40,237 nucleotides of DNA from Terriglobia bacterium (GCA_020072805.1 JAIQGC010000049.1:1-40237); one strand, 5' to 3'; counted from the first letter of the stretch, positions 26,448 to 35,080 are shown. Numbers and translations are program-made. Notes: a model not told the origin generated them from the letters alone.

Positions 26448-26807
26448 TTAAGTTCGCTTTCTTCGGGCTTGGCGCTTGGGCAGATCTTCGAAGAGCGCTC
26501 CAAAGAGCTGGCGGACTTTTTCCCGGGCCATGGAGAGAGCCTTTCTGCCGGCGGGAGTGGATTTATAGATGCGGCGAATTTTGCCGGCTTCGAGAAATTC
26601 GTGAGAACGAAGGAGGCCCTTTTTTTCCATATTGTGGAGCAAGGGGTAGAGGGTGCCGGCGCTGAGTTTGTAGCCGTGGCGGGCAAGTTCTTCGATGATG
26701 CCCAGTCCGAAAACGCCTTCTTGCGAAGCATGGCGGAGAATATGGAGACGAATCAGACCGGAGTAGAGTTCGTGGGCCTCCGAGTACTTTTCTTCGGTCA
26801 GACGCAT
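26448..26807 (-). CDS. PadR family transcriptional regulator
   Basis: A 119-residue winged-helix repressor. The DNA-binding domain is seen as HILRHASQEGVFGLGIIEEL, RHGYKLSAGTLYPLLHNMEK and KGLLRSHEFLEAGKIRRIYK with the wing, then STPAGRKALSMAREKVRQLF. The short C-terminal helix is the dimerisation arm of subfamily 2 PadR proteins. The start ATG (MRLTEEKYSEAH) follows GAAGGGAAC; the 90 open codons upstream are Arg/Pro-rich and have no signal. PadR proteins usually sense small phenolics or drugs and control neighbouring efflux genes, but no such gene is adjacent. The upstream neighbour on the same strand is the cytochrome-porin. Confidence 0.9.
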   Translation of the reverse strand: MRLTEEKYSEAHELYSGLIRLHILRHASQEGVFGLGIIEELARHGYKLSAGTLYPLLHNMEKKGLLRSHEFLEAGKIRRIYKSTPAGRKALSMAREKVRQLFGALFEDLPKRQARRKRT

Positions 26808-26882
26808 GATCGTGTTCCCTTCTCGACCACGAAAGCCGCAACGACATGCCCCAGGAGTGTGCCAAAGATGGCCCAATGGTTC

Positions 26883-26909
26883 GCGGGCAGGGCAACTGGC
26901 CCTGCCCGC
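26883..26909. repeat. Intergenic hairpin repeat (GCGGGCAGGGC / GCCCTGCCCGC)
   Basis: An 11-bp perfect stem around a five-base loop (AACTG), followed by TAGAG. It sits between the PadR and cytochrome-porin genes and belongs to the same GC-rich palindrome class as other gaps. It could act as a processing or termination structure after the cytochrome-porin gene, but no U-tract is present. Confidence 0.6.
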
Positions 26910-26932
26910 TAGAGCCGGTAAAAGCCGGGGTT

Positions 26933-28405
26933 CTATTTTATGAAGATGAAGCGAATCTGGAAGGTGTCGTTCTTCCGGTTGTTGGTGGCGTTGAGCTGGG
27001 AATCCCGGTGCTGGTATTCGGCGATGAACTGAATGCCATTCTGCAAGGGGATGTTCACGTAGGGAGTGATGGCCCACTGGGAGTTGAGCTTGGTGGTGTT
27101 GGGATGGAACCAGTCATAGCGCATGCCGGCAGTGACGTATTGGTTGATGGAGTAAGCGCCGTCGGCAAAGATGCCCTTGCTATCGAACTTGGTGCCGTTG
27201 GGATTGGTATCGCGTCCGAATTGGAATCCGAACATGGGGAGGAAATGTTTTCCCACAGGATAGGAGCCATAGAGGGCCACGCGATCAAAGTTGTTGCGGA
27301 ACGCGGTGCTGGAGGAGAAGTCAAAGTCTGTCCGCCCAGCCGTGCCGAAGGGCACAGTGAGGGTGGAGGCCGTCACGCCGCAAACCACGCCGAATGCGTC
27401 GGTTTGACCGATCAGGGTGCCATCGGTGCAAGCGGTTGGCGTTGCGATATTGCCGCGATAATAGACGACAGAGACACCGCCGCCATCGGAATGCAGGATA
27501 TAGGTGGCATTGGCCGAGAAGTCCGGGGTGTTATGGGCGATGGTATCGAAGGGCTTGCCCAGAGAAGAGGTGGCCTGGTTGGCGCCCTTCCAGGGTCCGG
27601 TCTGAGCGGGGAAAGGCAGGAAGGCCATGGCCCCCTCTTCCCAGCGCATGAACGTGCCGCCGAGAATGGCTGCGCGGACGGAGAGCTTATTGAAATCGCC
27701 GCCCACTTCGAGGCCGGCTTCATCGAGCCCCCAGGGTTGGAAGACGTAGGGAACGCCTCTGCCGCCGGCGGAAATGGGGCTGGTCTGGAAGAGCGATCGG
27801 CCATTGGAGAAGGGACGGTCGGAAGATCCAAAACCTTCCCAGGGGTGGAAGATGCCGGCGCGGGCGGAGAAGAACCTGTTCTCGCTGCCGTAGTTGAAGC
27901 GCACATAAGCATTCTCGACCTCGATGAAGTCTTCGGGGGAGAAGGAGAGTTCCGACATCGAGCTGAGATACTTACCCCAGGAGCCGGTGAGGGGGTACAG
28001 GGTGAATTCCATGAAGCTGAATGCGTTGGTGGTGGTGCGCGGACCGGGAACACCGCCCAAGACATTGGCGACGGCGGCGCCGTTGGGCTGATTGGTCACC
28101 TGGGTGTCATAACGGGCCTGGCCGCGGGCGGAGAAGGTATCGCCCAGTTCGAATTTCTTTGCGTCCGGCTTGCCGATCTGATCCGGGAAACGGAAGCCGG
28201 CGGCGCGGAATTTGTAGCCGGTTTGATTCAGGCGGGGAATGGTGGTGTGGCAGGTTTCACAAGGGACGTCAAGCTTGCGAGAAAACATGGGCATGGCGTA
28301 GGCGTCCGAGCCCCCCAGGATTACGGTCAATGGGCTTGAGTCCATGCCAGCTAGACCGGCGAGTACTATTACACCGAGCAGAGAAAACAAGAGTCGCTTT
28401 AGCAT
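26933..28405 (-). CDS. Cyc2-like fused monohaem cytochrome-porin
   Basis: A 490-residue exported protein. After a signal peptide (LKRLLFSLLGVIVLAGLAG...AYA|MP) there is a single haem c motif CETCH (C49-H53) in the context MFSRKLDVPCETCH, then TTIPRLNQTGYKFRAAGFRF. The rest, about 400 residues, is a beta-barrel with alternating aromatic strands ending in FQIRFIFIK. An N-terminal 'F.R....C..CH...P.LN..G..F...G' followed by an outer-membrane barrel is the plan of Cyc2 iron oxidases and related fused cytochrome-porins. I infer electron transfer across the outer membrane, although other members of the wider family are uncharacterised. The start is the second ATG, six bases behind AGGAGG; an ATG two codons earlier has no spacing. 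Confidence 0.8.
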   Translation of the reverse strand: MLKRLLFSLLGVIVLAGLAGMDSSPLTVILGGSDAYAMPMFSRKLDVPCETCHTTIPRLNQTGYKFRAAGFRFPDQIGKPDAKKFELGDTFSARGQARYDTQVTNQPNGAAVANVLGGVPGPRTTTNAFSFMEFTLYPLTGSWGKYLSSMSELSFSPEDFIEVENAYVRFNYGSENRFFSARAGIFHPWEGFGSSDRPFSNGRSLFQTSPISAGGRGVPYVFQPWGLDEAGLEVGGDFNKLSVRAAILGGTFMRWEEGAMAFLPFPAQTGPWKGANQATSSLGKPFDTIAHNTPDFSANATYILHSDGGGVSVVYYRGNIATPTACTDGTLIGQTDAFGVVCGVTASTLTVPFGTAGRTDFDFSSSTAFRNNFDRVALYGSYPVGKHFLPMFGFQFGRDTNPNGTKFDSKGIFADGAYSINQYVTAGMRYDWFHPNTTKLNSQWAITPYVNIPLQNGIQFIAEYQHRDSQLNATNNRKNDTFQIRFIFIK

Positions 28406-28414
28406 ATGCATCCT

Positions 28415-28533
28415 CCTTGATCAAAACTTTGCCGCGCAGTTCAAAATTCGAAAATCGCGGCGCCAATTCAAAACAGCAAAAGACCCCGGATCAATTGAAT
28501 CCTTAAATGTTCAGGATTCATTTTTGATCAAGG
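28415..28533 (-). promoter_or_regulatory. Three-way-junction leader with sequestered ribosome binding site
   Basis: In the minus-strand 5' leader, CCTTGATCAAAA (28533-28522) and TTTTGATCAAGG (28426-28415) form a perfect 12-bp closing helix P1. One base later TGAATCC/GGATTCA (28520-28514 with 28502-28496) forms P2 with an 11-base loop. GCCGCG/CGCGGC (28461-28456 with 28436-28431) forms P3. The P1 3' arm overlaps AAGGAGG, the ribosome binding site of the cytochrome-porin gene. Closing P1 should hinder translation. It resembles a riboswitch or protein-bound thermosensor-like element; I know no named family that fits. Each arm also contains the palindrome TTGATCAA, so a DNA-bound repressor is an alternative. 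Confidence 0.5.
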
Positions 28534-28880
28534 GTGCATTTGCCCTGCCAAAGGATGACGTTGACGAAGCTTGCGAAACTGTTTATTTTCAGCTAGTTAC
28601 GTTTTTTCGCTGGGTGGCGGACGAAAAACAGGATCACGGGCGCTGAGTGATTTGCCACACTTCTGCGCGGTTTCTCTCCGATTGCGCTGGCCGAATGACT
28701 ATCTAGATTGGACATCGGTCGCCGCTATTGAATTTCGATATCGTTGCAAGATAGCGGGAAGACGGAGGCAAGGAGGCGGAAGTGGAGCAGAAAGGGAGGA
28801 ATCCGGAGAAACTTTCGATCCGGAAGGTTGCTCTTGCGAACACAGTAGCGAACATATATACAGTGTACAGGCATGGGGTG
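28534..28880. other. Divergent intergenic region, no gene seen
   Basis: This gap between the divergent cytochrome-porin and DUF5916-like genes is less GC-rich than its surroundings. It contains TATATACAGTGTACA about 20 bases before the next start, which may be part of an operator or -10 region. Open frames through it show no ribosome binding site or conserved sequence, so I call no gene. Confidence 0.5.
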
Positions 28881-31202
28881 ATGAAGAGCGTCTTTTTGAG
28901 ATTCCTTATTTCGGTGCTTCTTCCGGCGGCAGGGGTCTGCGCCCAGGGAGGGGTATCCGTGCCGGAGAAGCCGGCGGGGAGCGTGCCACTTTCGAGGGTA
29001 CCGCGGGTGGTGCAGGCGCCGGTGATGGAAGATTTTCTCCGCGGGCGGGCGCGGGAGGCGGAGCTGGAGGTCACGGAGTTCCGGCAGTACGCGCCGGGGG
29101 ACGGCAGCGCGGCGACGGAAGGGACATCGGCCTATCTTTCGTATGACGAAAAGAATCTGTACGTAATTTTCGTGTGCCGGGAGCAGCCGGGGGCGGTGCG
29201 CGGGCACCTGGCGAAGCGGGACGACACCTCACAGGACGACAGCGTGGGCGTGTTTCTGGATACGTTTCACGACGGGCACCGGGCGTACTATTTTTCGGTG
29301 AATCCGGTGGGGGTGCAGACGGACGCGATCTACACGGAGGGGCAGGATTACGACACGAGTTTCGATACGGTGTGGACTTCGGAGGGAAAGATCACGGCGG
29401 AGGGGTACGTGGTGCGCTTCGCGATTCCCTTCCGGAGCCTGCGGTTTTCGAATGCCGCGGAGCAGACGTGGGGAATCGCGCTGTACCGGCGGATTCAGCG
29501 CAAGAGCGAGCAGGATTATTGGCCCTACGTGACGCAGAGGCGGGAGGGTTTTACGCAGCAGTTCGCTGCGGGGGAGTTGCAGGACGTGGCGCCGGGGCGG
29601 AATCTGCAGTTTATTCCGCACATGGAGATGGGACGGCACCGGTTTCTGGACCAGAGCAATGCGGCGAATCCGGTGGTGAGCAACGTGTTCGAGCATCGCG
29701 AGGGGCTGGACGCGAAAGCGGTGTGGAAGGACGCGCTGACGTTCGACTTCACGGTGAATCCGGATTTCAGCCAGGTGGAATCGGATGATCCGCAGGTGAC
29801 GATCAACCAGCGGTTCGAGGTGTATTTTCCGGAAAAGCGGCCGTTTTTCATCGAGAACGCGGGATTTTTTCAGACGCCGGTGAACCTGTTTTTTTCCCGG
29901 CGGATCGGCGACCCGCAATTCGGGGCGCGCATGAGCGGGAAAGTGGGGAAATGGGCGCTGGGGGCGCTGGCGATGGACGACCGCCTGCCGGGAGAAGGGC
30001 AGCCGCCGGGAAGTCCTCTGGACACGCGCGCGGCGGTGGGAGTGGTGCGGGTGGCGCGGGAGTTCGGGAAGCAGTCGCAGATCGGGGCGTTTCTCTCGAG
30101 CCGTGATTTTGCGGATTCGAACAACCGGGTGGCGGGACTGGACGCACGGCTGAAGCTCGATGAGAACTGGGTATTGGATTTGCAGGCGGTGCGCAGCGAG
30201 ACGCGGCAGAACGGCACGCAGCTCTGCGGGCTGCCGGACCAGCATCTCCGCGGCAGCGACTACCTGAGCCGTCTGACGCACACGGGGCGGCACTTCCTGC
30301 TCACGGCGATCTACGATGACAAGTCGCCCGGATTCTGCACGGAATTGGGGTTTGTCCCGCGAACGGATATTCGCACCTCCGACACCGCCATGAACTATTT
30401 CTGGCGGCCGCGAAAGGGGAAGGTGCTGGCCTTCGGCCCGTTCCTAGAAGCGATACTCGATTGGGATCACAGCGGGACGTTGCAGGACTGGCAAAGCCTC
30501 ACGGCGTTCGAGGTGGACTTCGCGCGGCAGACTATCGTGACGCTGAGCCGGGGAGAGGCGTTCGAACTATTCGCGGGGCTGGGGTTCCGCAAGCACAGCA
30601 CGGCGCTGGCGATCACCAGCCAGCCGTACAAATGGCTGGCGTTCAACGGGCGGGTGGCCAGCGGGACGGGGGAGAATTATTATCCGGCGGCGGGGCTTCT
30701 TCCGTTTCTGGGGAACACGAAAAAGTTTTCCGCGGGATTCACGCTGCGGCCGCAGGCGCGGCTGAGCATTTCGCAGACGTATCTGTATTCGCGGCTGGGG
30801 ACGCGGGAGGGTTCCACGCCGGCGCCGTACGCGGCAGGGCAAGCCATTTTTAACAACCACATTTTGCGGACCAAGCTGAACTACCAGTTCACGCGGGAGT
30901 TTTCGCTGCGGTTCATCGCCGATTACAACGCGACGCTGGCCGACAGCGGATTGCTGGACGTGCAGAGGAATCTGGGAAGCTACCCGGGAGGGCCGGTGCC
31001 GGCGAAGAAGAATTTGCGGGGCGATCTTCTGTTTACGTGGCTGCTGCATCCGGGGACGGCGGTGTATGTGGGGTACACGGACGGGTACGGGGATTTGCAG
31101 GTGGATGCAACGCTGGTGCCGCCGGTGGGCTATCGGGCCGCGCCGCTGACCTCGACGGGGCGGGTATTCTTCGTGAAGCTGAGTTATCTGTTTCGCTATT
31201 GA
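28881..31202 (+). CDS. CBM9-like/DUF5916 outer-membrane protein
   Basis: A 773-residue exported protein. A signal peptide ([22 protein letters not shown]) is followed by a carbohydrate-binding-family-9-like sandwich: [53 protein letters not shown] and [20 protein letters not shown]. The remaining 500 residues match DUF5916, seen in [40 protein letters not shown] and [15 protein letters not shown], and end as a beta-barrel ([25 protein letters not shown]). Such proteins are common in Acidobacteriota and Bacteroidota and are of unknown function, perhaps binding glycans or lipids at the outer membrane. I chose the ATG that opens the signal peptide; 33 open codons upstream are Lys/Arg-rich. The terminal Tyr fits barrel assembly. 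Confidence 0.9.
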   Translation: MKSVFLRFLISVLLPAAGVCAQGGVSVPEKPAGSVPLSRVPRVVQAPVMEDFLRGRAREAELEVTEFRQYAPGDGSAATEGTSAYLSYDEKNLYVIFVCREQPGAVRGHLAKRDDTSQDDSVGVFLDTFHDGHRAYYFSVNPVGVQTDAIYTEGQDYDTSFDTVWTSEGKITAEGYVVRFAIPFRSLRFSNAAEQTWGIALYRRIQRKSEQDYWPYVTQRREGFTQQFAAGELQDVAPGRNLQFIPHMEMGRHRFLDQSNAANPVVSNVFEHREGLDAKAVWKDALTFDFTVNPDFSQVESDDPQVTINQRFEVYFPEKRPFFIENAGFFQTPVNLFFSRRIGDPQFGARMSGKVGKWALGALAMDDRLPGEGQPPGSPLDTRAAVGVVRVAREFGKQSQIGAFLSSRDFADSNNRVAGLDARLKLDENWVLDLQAVRSETRQNGTQLCGLPDQHLRGSDYLSRLTHTGRHFLLTAIYDDKSPGFCTELGFVPRTDIRTSDTAMNYFWRPRKGKVLAFGPFLEAILDWDHSGTLQDWQSLTAFEVDFARQTIVTLSRGEAFELFAGLGFRKHSTALAITSQPYKWLAFNGRVASGTGENYYPAAGLLPFLGNTKKFSAGFTLRPQARLSISQTYLYSRLGTREGSTPAPYAAGQAIFNNHILRTKLNYQFTREFSLRFIADYNATLADSGLLDVQRNLGSYPGGPVPAKKNLRGDLLFTWLLHPGTAVYVGYTDGYGDLQVDATLVPPVGYRAAPLTSTGRVFFVKLSYLFRY

Positions 31203-31291
31203 AGAGAGCGGCGGCGCGCCTTGTCTCTCCCGCGCGCATCGCATACACTGAAAATTCTTTTTATCAGAACAGGGGAAAGACAAGGAGAGAC

Positions 31292-32287
31292 ATGTCGCAC
31301 CGGATTGCCGCCAAGATCACCGGAGTGGCCGGGTTTGTGCCGCCGCGGGTGATGACCAATGAAGATTTCACGAAGATTATCGAGACCAACGACAAGTGGA
31401 TCCGCGAGCGCACGGGGATCCGCGAGCGGCACGTGGCGGAGCCAGGGGTGGCCACGTCGCACATGGCGACGGAGGCGGCCAAGCGGGTGCTGGAGCAGAC
31501 CGGGACGGACCCGGAGGAAATCGAAATGATCGTGGTGGCCAGCGTGACGCCGGACATGTTTTTTCCGGCGACGGCGTGCCTGGTGCAGGACCGCATCGGG
31601 GCCAAGAAGGCGTGGGGATTCGACCTGTCGGCGGCGTGTTCGGGGTTCGCCTACGCGCTGACGGTGGCGGCGCAGTTCGTGGGGGCGGGAACACACAAGA
31701 AGGTGCTGGCGATCGGCAGCGACAAGATGACCTCGATCCTGGATTACAAGGACCGGGCGACGTGCGTGCTGTTTGGCGACGGAGCGGGAGCCGTGCTGCT
31801 GGAGGCGGCGGGCGAGGGCGAAGGGATACTGGATTTTCATCACGACGTGGACGGGGCCGGCGGAAAACACCTGTACATGCCGGGGGGCGGGTCGCTGAAT
31901 CCCTCGACGCACGAGACCGTGGACAAGAACATGCACGTGGTGCATCAGGACGGGCAGAACGTCTTCAAGTACGCGGTGCGGCGGATGGCGGAAGTGGCCG
32001 TGATGCTGGTGGAGCGCAACGGGTTCAAGAGCAGCGACATCGGGCTGGTGGTGCCGCACCAGGCCAATTTGCGGATCATCCGGGCGATGCAGGATCGGCT
32101 GGGAATCCCGGATGACAAGGTGATGGTGAACATTGATAAGTACGGGAACACCACGGCGGGAACGATCCCGCTGGGACTGCGCGACGCGGTGGAGCAGGGG
32201 CGGCTGAAAAAGGGAGACCTGGTGCTGCTGATGGCGGTGGGGGCGGGATTTACGACGGGGGCAGTGCTGCTGCGCTGGGCGTATTGA
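31292..32287 (+). CDS. fabH: Beta-ketoacyl-ACP synthase III
   Basis: A 331-residue condensing enzyme that joins acetyl-CoA to malonyl-ACP to start fatty acid synthesis. The catalytic triad is C116 ([11 protein letters not shown]), H256 ([10 protein letters not shown]) and N286 ([11 protein letters not shown]). Other markers are [12 protein letters not shown] near the N-terminus and [11 protein letters not shown]. The length is typical. It starts behind AAGGAGAGAC. It stands alone, with no acpP or other fab genes beside it, so a role in ordinary lipid synthesis or in a specialised pathway cannot be separated. The next gene converges 17 bases away. Confidence 0.96.
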   Translation: MSHRIAAKITGVAGFVPPRVMTNEDFTKIIETNDKWIRERTGIRERHVAEPGVATSHMATEAAKRVLEQTGTDPEEIEMIVVASVTPDMFFPATACLVQDRIGAKKAWGFDLSAACSGFAYALTVAAQFVGAGTHKKVLAIGSDKMTSILDYKDRATCVLFGDGAGAVLLEAAGEGEGILDFHHDVDGAGGKHLYMPGGGSLNPSTHETVDKNMHVVHQDGQNVFKYAVRRMAEVAVMLVERNGFKSSDIGLVVPHQANLRIIRAMQDRLGIPDDKVMVNIDKYGNTTAGTIPLGLRDAVEQGRLKKGDLVLLMAVGAGFTTGAVLLRWAY

Positions 32288-32304
32288 GGTAGAAGCGCGG
32301 CTGA

Positions 32305-32733
32305 TTATTCGGGCTGCGCGGGCAGATCGAGGCGCGGGGTCCAGAGGAGCAGAAGGAGGATTCCCGCCGCGAAAAAAAGACCAGCCACATTCCATTTAGC
32401 GCCGAGGAATTTCAGAGCGACTCCGAAAAGAGAGACCGATTCCGCAAAGGTAAATCCGAAGATATTCGCCATACGCCAGCGGCCGAGCGCAGCGGCATCG
32501 TCCGGGGTGTTGCGAAGGATATCCAGGGCCGCGGTGAGATGACGCGAGCGGATACCCCCCAGAATCAGGACGTTCGACGCACTCACCACCGCAAAAGCAA
32601 CCAGTATCTCCCTGGCCAGGCTGCGCTCCGGGGAATGTTCCAGCCACAGAACGAAAACGAGAAGAAACTGGGTTAGCAGGAACACCGCATGGAGAATGCG
32701 CACCTGATTGAGCGTTGAGCGGGCCGCGTACAT
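32305..32733 (-). CDS. Hypothetical inner-membrane protein, four helices
   Basis: A 142-residue protein with four hydrophobic segments: about 11-31 (VRILHAVFLLTQFLLVFVLW), 43-61 (EILVAFAVVSASNVLILGGI), 90-109 (IFGFTFAESVSLFGVALKFL) and 113-130 (WNVAGLFFAAGILLLLLW). A short charged loop with RHLTAALDILRNTPDDAAAL lies between helices 2 and 3. No family recognised. The start MYAARSTLNQ has GAGG nine bases ahead. It is transcribed toward fabH and after another small gene on the same strand. Confidence 0.75.
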   Translation of the reverse strand: MYAARSTLNQVRILHAVFLLTQFLLVFVLWLEHSPERSLAREILVAFAVVSASNVLILGGIRSRHLTAALDILRNTPDDAAALGRWRMANIFGFTFAESVSLFGVALKFLGAKWNVAGLFFAAGILLLLLWTPRLDLPAQPE

Positions 32734-32823
32734 AGCTTGAACCTCATCGAGAGGGAGAAACGCAGCGGGATTATGCCGTGAGAGGAGGCGGAGAGCAAGG
32801 AAGGGAGGAGCGCGGGAGAGCGG

Positions 32824-33228
32824 TTAATTGGAGCGGATGGAAGAGGTGAAGGCGTAGCTGGCTTGTAGGCGGAGGTCGAGCTGAACGGCGGCGTAGCGGG
32901 CGCAGAGGGTGCGTTCGTGGCGGGTGAGGGTGGTGAGGCGGGGAAACTGGTCGGCGGACAGCAGGGAAAGCTGAGTGAGGAAGCGGAAGTAGAGGCTGAC
33001 GAAAAACAAGCCGGAGGCGGAAGGCCCCAAATTGGGTGTGAGGCGATGAAGGGTCAGCAGAAAGTCGAAATCGCGACGGGAGACGGGGCGGGAATGAATG
33101 CCGGCGACGGCCAGGACCTGGGAGGAGACCGTGCGGGCGGCGGTGTTGGCAAGAACGGCGCGGCCGTAGTAGGCCGCGAATTGGGCAAGCGCAATAAAGG
33201 TAAGCAAGAAAAGCATTGCTGAAAACAT
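32824..33228 (-). CDS. Hypothetical protein with one N-terminal hydrophobic segment
   Basis: A 134-residue protein starting with a membrane segment (MFSAMLFLLTFIALAQFAAYYG), followed by a soluble helical domain (VSRRDFDFLLTLHRLTPNLG, RFLTQLSLLSADQFPRLTTL, LDLRLQASYAF). It may be a secretion-type anchor. The start is uncertain: an ATG here, a GTG six codons upstream (33246) or the next ATG. No family recognised. The gap to the next gene on the other strand is only 297 bases and holds a promoter that seems to serve the lipoprotein. Confidence 0.65.
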   Translation of the reverse strand: MFSAMLFLLTFIALAQFAAYYGRAVLANTAARTVSSQVLAVAGIHSRPVSRRDFDFLLTLHRLTPNLGPSASGLFFVSLYFRFLTQLSLLSADQFPRLTTLTRHERTLCARYAAVQLDLRLQASYAFTSSIRSN

Positions 33229-33349
33229 GGCCCCCGCCTGATTCACCAAGAGGTTAGCCCGAGGATTGTGGAATGCCTATAGGCCTTTGGTACCAGGGAG
33301 AGGGAACTTCCGGAGGGGCGGCCGCCGGCGAAGGGGCTGGCGTTGGCGG

Positions 33350-33383
33350 TTGACCTGCGCTCCCGGTAGATGATAATCATGTA
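33350..33383 (+). promoter_or_regulatory. Promoter with overlapping operator-like palindrome
   Basis: TTGACC (33350-33355), a 16-base spacer and GATAAT (33372-33377) form a promoter for the lipoprotein gene. The -10 lies inside TAGATGATAATCATGTA (33367-33383), a 17-base inverted repeat with one mismatch. It contains TGATAATCAT, as in the core of Fur boxes. A repressor bound there would block RNA polymerase. Fur-family assignment is a guess from the core sequence. Confidence 0.45.
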
Positions 33384-33385
33384 GG

Positions 33386-33438
33386 GTTGCGCCCAGGGTG
33401 TGCTGGGCAACTTGTTGAGGCCCGCCGGACGGGTCAAC
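33386..33438 (+). promoter_or_regulatory. Structured 5' leader with two adjacent hairpins
   Basis: The leader from about 33384 to 33525 holds GTTG..CCCAG/CTGGG.CAAC (33386-33411) and GTTGA..CCCG/CGGGTCAAC (33414-33438). Both use GTTG/CAAC closings, so arms of the two could exchange. No U-tract follows. I do not recognise a riboswitch class. It lies about 90 bases ahead of the lipoprotein start. Confidence 0.4.
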
Positions 33439-33525
33439 GTTTCGCGGGAAGCGCGCATCTCACCGGAAAACAAAGGGGCACCACGGCTGTCCGCGTTGTC
33501 CGCCGAAGGTAAAAAAGGAGTATTG

Positions 33526-35022
33526 ATGAAGCGGTCTCTGGCAGGGTGGGTGTTGGCGCTGGCCATTGTGTGGCTGGCGGCAGGATGCGGGCAGACAAAC
33601 AATACGTTCCAGCCGAATACCGGGGCGTTCATCAGCTATTTGGCGCCCAGCCGGGCGAGCGCCGGAGGGCCGGCGTTTACGCTGACGCTGACCGGAGCGG
33701 GGTTCGTGAGCGGGACGGTGGTGCAATGGAATGGGCAGAACCGCCCGACCACGTTTGTGAACACGGGGCAGGTGACGGCGGCGATTACCGCGGCGGATAT
33801 CGCCACGGTGGGAACGGCGGCGGTAAACAGCCTCAATCCGAGCAAAGGGCCGACGGACAACGGGCTTTCCAACACGATTACGTTTTTTATTGATGCGGCT
33901 TCCAATCCGATTCCGACGATCAGTTCACTTTCCACGACCACGGTGACGAGCCCAGCGGCGGGGTTTGATCTGACCATTACGGGTACGAATTTCATGACGA
34001 GTTCGATTGTGTATTGGAACGCCGCGACTCTGACCTCCTTGACGCCCAAGTCCGTCACCGGCAGCACGCAGATTGTCGTGACCATTCCCTCCAGTCTGGT
34101 GGCCAGCGCGGGCACGGCCGTGGTGAGCGTCTTCAATCCTGCGCCAGGAGGCGGGACCAGCAACGGGGTCACTTTCACCATCACGGTCACGAGCGGGCCG
34201 ACGGGAGCGCGGTCGGCGGCGCCCATCGCGGCGCCGGATGCCGGGACGGTTGCGGCGGCGGGATCCAGCAGCGGCAGCGGAGCAGGAATTGCCGCGCAGG
34301 ACACGCCGGCGATCAGCGGGAACGGGCGATTTGTGGCGTACAGCGGACTTCTCCCTGGAAGCAGCGGAGGGAGCACGCAGATTTTTCTGCACGACACTTG
34401 CGCGGGAGCGGACGCGGGATGCGTGGCGGGGACGGTGCTGGTGTCCGTGGGAGCAGACGGAAGCGCGGGGGATGGAGCAAGCTCCGCGCCGGCGATCAGC
34501 GCGGATGGGCGCTACGTGGCGTTCAGCTCGACGGCGGGGAATTTTACCGCGGCGGGAGCGCCTTCAGGGCGGCAGATTTATCTGCGGGACACCTGCGTGG
34601 GAGCGGCGGGAGCGTGCGTGCTGGGGACGCAATTGATTTCCACCGATGCGGGAGGAGCGCTGGCGGGGGCGGAAAATATTCTGCCGTCCATCAGCGCCTC
34701 GGGAAGGTTCGTGGCGTTTCTTTCGGTGACGCCGAGCCGCGCGGGAGAAGTGGCCGCGGGGGGAGCGGGCGCGCCGAACAGCGGATACCGCCAGGTGTTT
34801 GTGCGGGATACGTGCATCGGAGCGGGGGGATGCACGCCGCAGACGACGCGGATATCACTGCAGCCGGGGGACGCGCCGGCGGGCGGTGCAGCTACAGGCC
34901 CGGCGCTCAGCGGAGATGCCCGGCGGCTGGCGCTGGCGGGGCGGGATGCCACGCTGTTCACGCCGGGGGCCATGATTGACGACAGTTTTTTCCACGCTTT
35001 GATTCAGAAGACCAACCCATAG
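33526..35022 (+). CDS. IPT/TIG and propeller-repeat lipoprotein
   Basis: A 498-residue lipoprotein. The signal peptide ends in the lipobox LAAGC (C21). Two IPT/TIG Ig-like domains follow (about 35-120 and 125-215), with FTLTLTGAGFVSGTVVQWNG and FDLTITGTNFMTSSIVYWN as their first strands. The C-terminal half has four propeller-like units of the form ..ISxxGRFVAFxS.., three of them followed by a paired-cysteine motif: FLHDTCAGADAGC, YLRDTCVGAAGAC and FVRDTCIGAGGC. It is likely an outer-membrane or surface scaffold. I infer no enzyme activity. The start follows AAAAGGAGTATTG, a strong site; 42 upstream open codons are leader RNA. Confidence 0.88.
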   Translation: MKRSLAGWVLALAIVWLAAGCGQTNNTFQPNTGAFISYLAPSRASAGGPAFTLTLTGAGFVSGTVVQWNGQNRPTTFVNTGQVTAAITAADIATVGTAAVNSLNPSKGPTDNGLSNTITFFIDAASNPIPTISSLSTTTVTSPAAGFDLTITGTNFMTSSIVYWNAATLTSLTPKSVTGSTQIVVTIPSSLVASAGTAVVSVFNPAPGGGTSNGVTFTITVTSGPTGARSAAPIAAPDAGTVAAAGSSSGSGAGIAAQDTPAISGNGRFVAYSGLLPGSSGGSTQIFLHDTCAGADAGCVAGTVLVSVGADGSAGDGASSAPAISADGRYVAFSSTAGNFTAAGAPSGRQIYLRDTCVGAAGACVLGTQLISTDAGGALAGAENILPSISASGRFVAFLSVTPSRAGEVAAGGAGAPNSGYRQVFVRDTCIGAGGCTPQTTRISLQPGDAPAGGAATGPALSGDARRLALAGRDATLFTPGAMIDDSFFHALIQKTNP

Positions 35023-35029
35023 GAAGAGC

Positions 35030-35057
35030 GCGCCCCCGGATGGCGGGGCGCTTCTTT
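35030..35057 (+). terminator. Terminator behind the lipoprotein gene
   Basis: GCGCCCC and GGGGCGC form a 7-bp stem with an eight-base loop, followed by TTCTTTC. The position between two convergent genes (lipoprotein and glpX) is typical. The U-tract is modest on this strand. On the minus strand a T-rich TTTTTTTCTTGTTTT follows the glpX stop but precedes the hairpin. Confidence 0.6.
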
Positions 35058-35080
35058 CATCAGACAAAACAAGAAAAAAA

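Noticed and set aside
26110-26451. A 113-codon plus-strand open frame between thrS and the PadR gene
   Set aside because: No ribosome binding site, no recognisable sequence, atypical codon use, and overlap with a terminator-like palindrome and a minus-strand promoter.
26846-28339. A 497-codon plus-strand open frame opposite the cytochrome-porin
   Set aside because: The minus-strand gene has a signal peptide, a haem motif, a barrel and an AGGAGG site. The plus-strand frame has none.
31292-32287. fabH as the core of a biosynthetic gene cluster
   Set aside because: No other ketosynthase, acyl carrier protein or tailoring genes lie nearby. The sequence is an ordinary FabH.
33384-33525. Possible c-di-GMP-I (GEMM) riboswitch before the lipoprotein gene
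   Set aside because: The conserved strands GCACAGGGCAAACC and GGGACGCAAAGCC are not present; only generic hairpins are seen.
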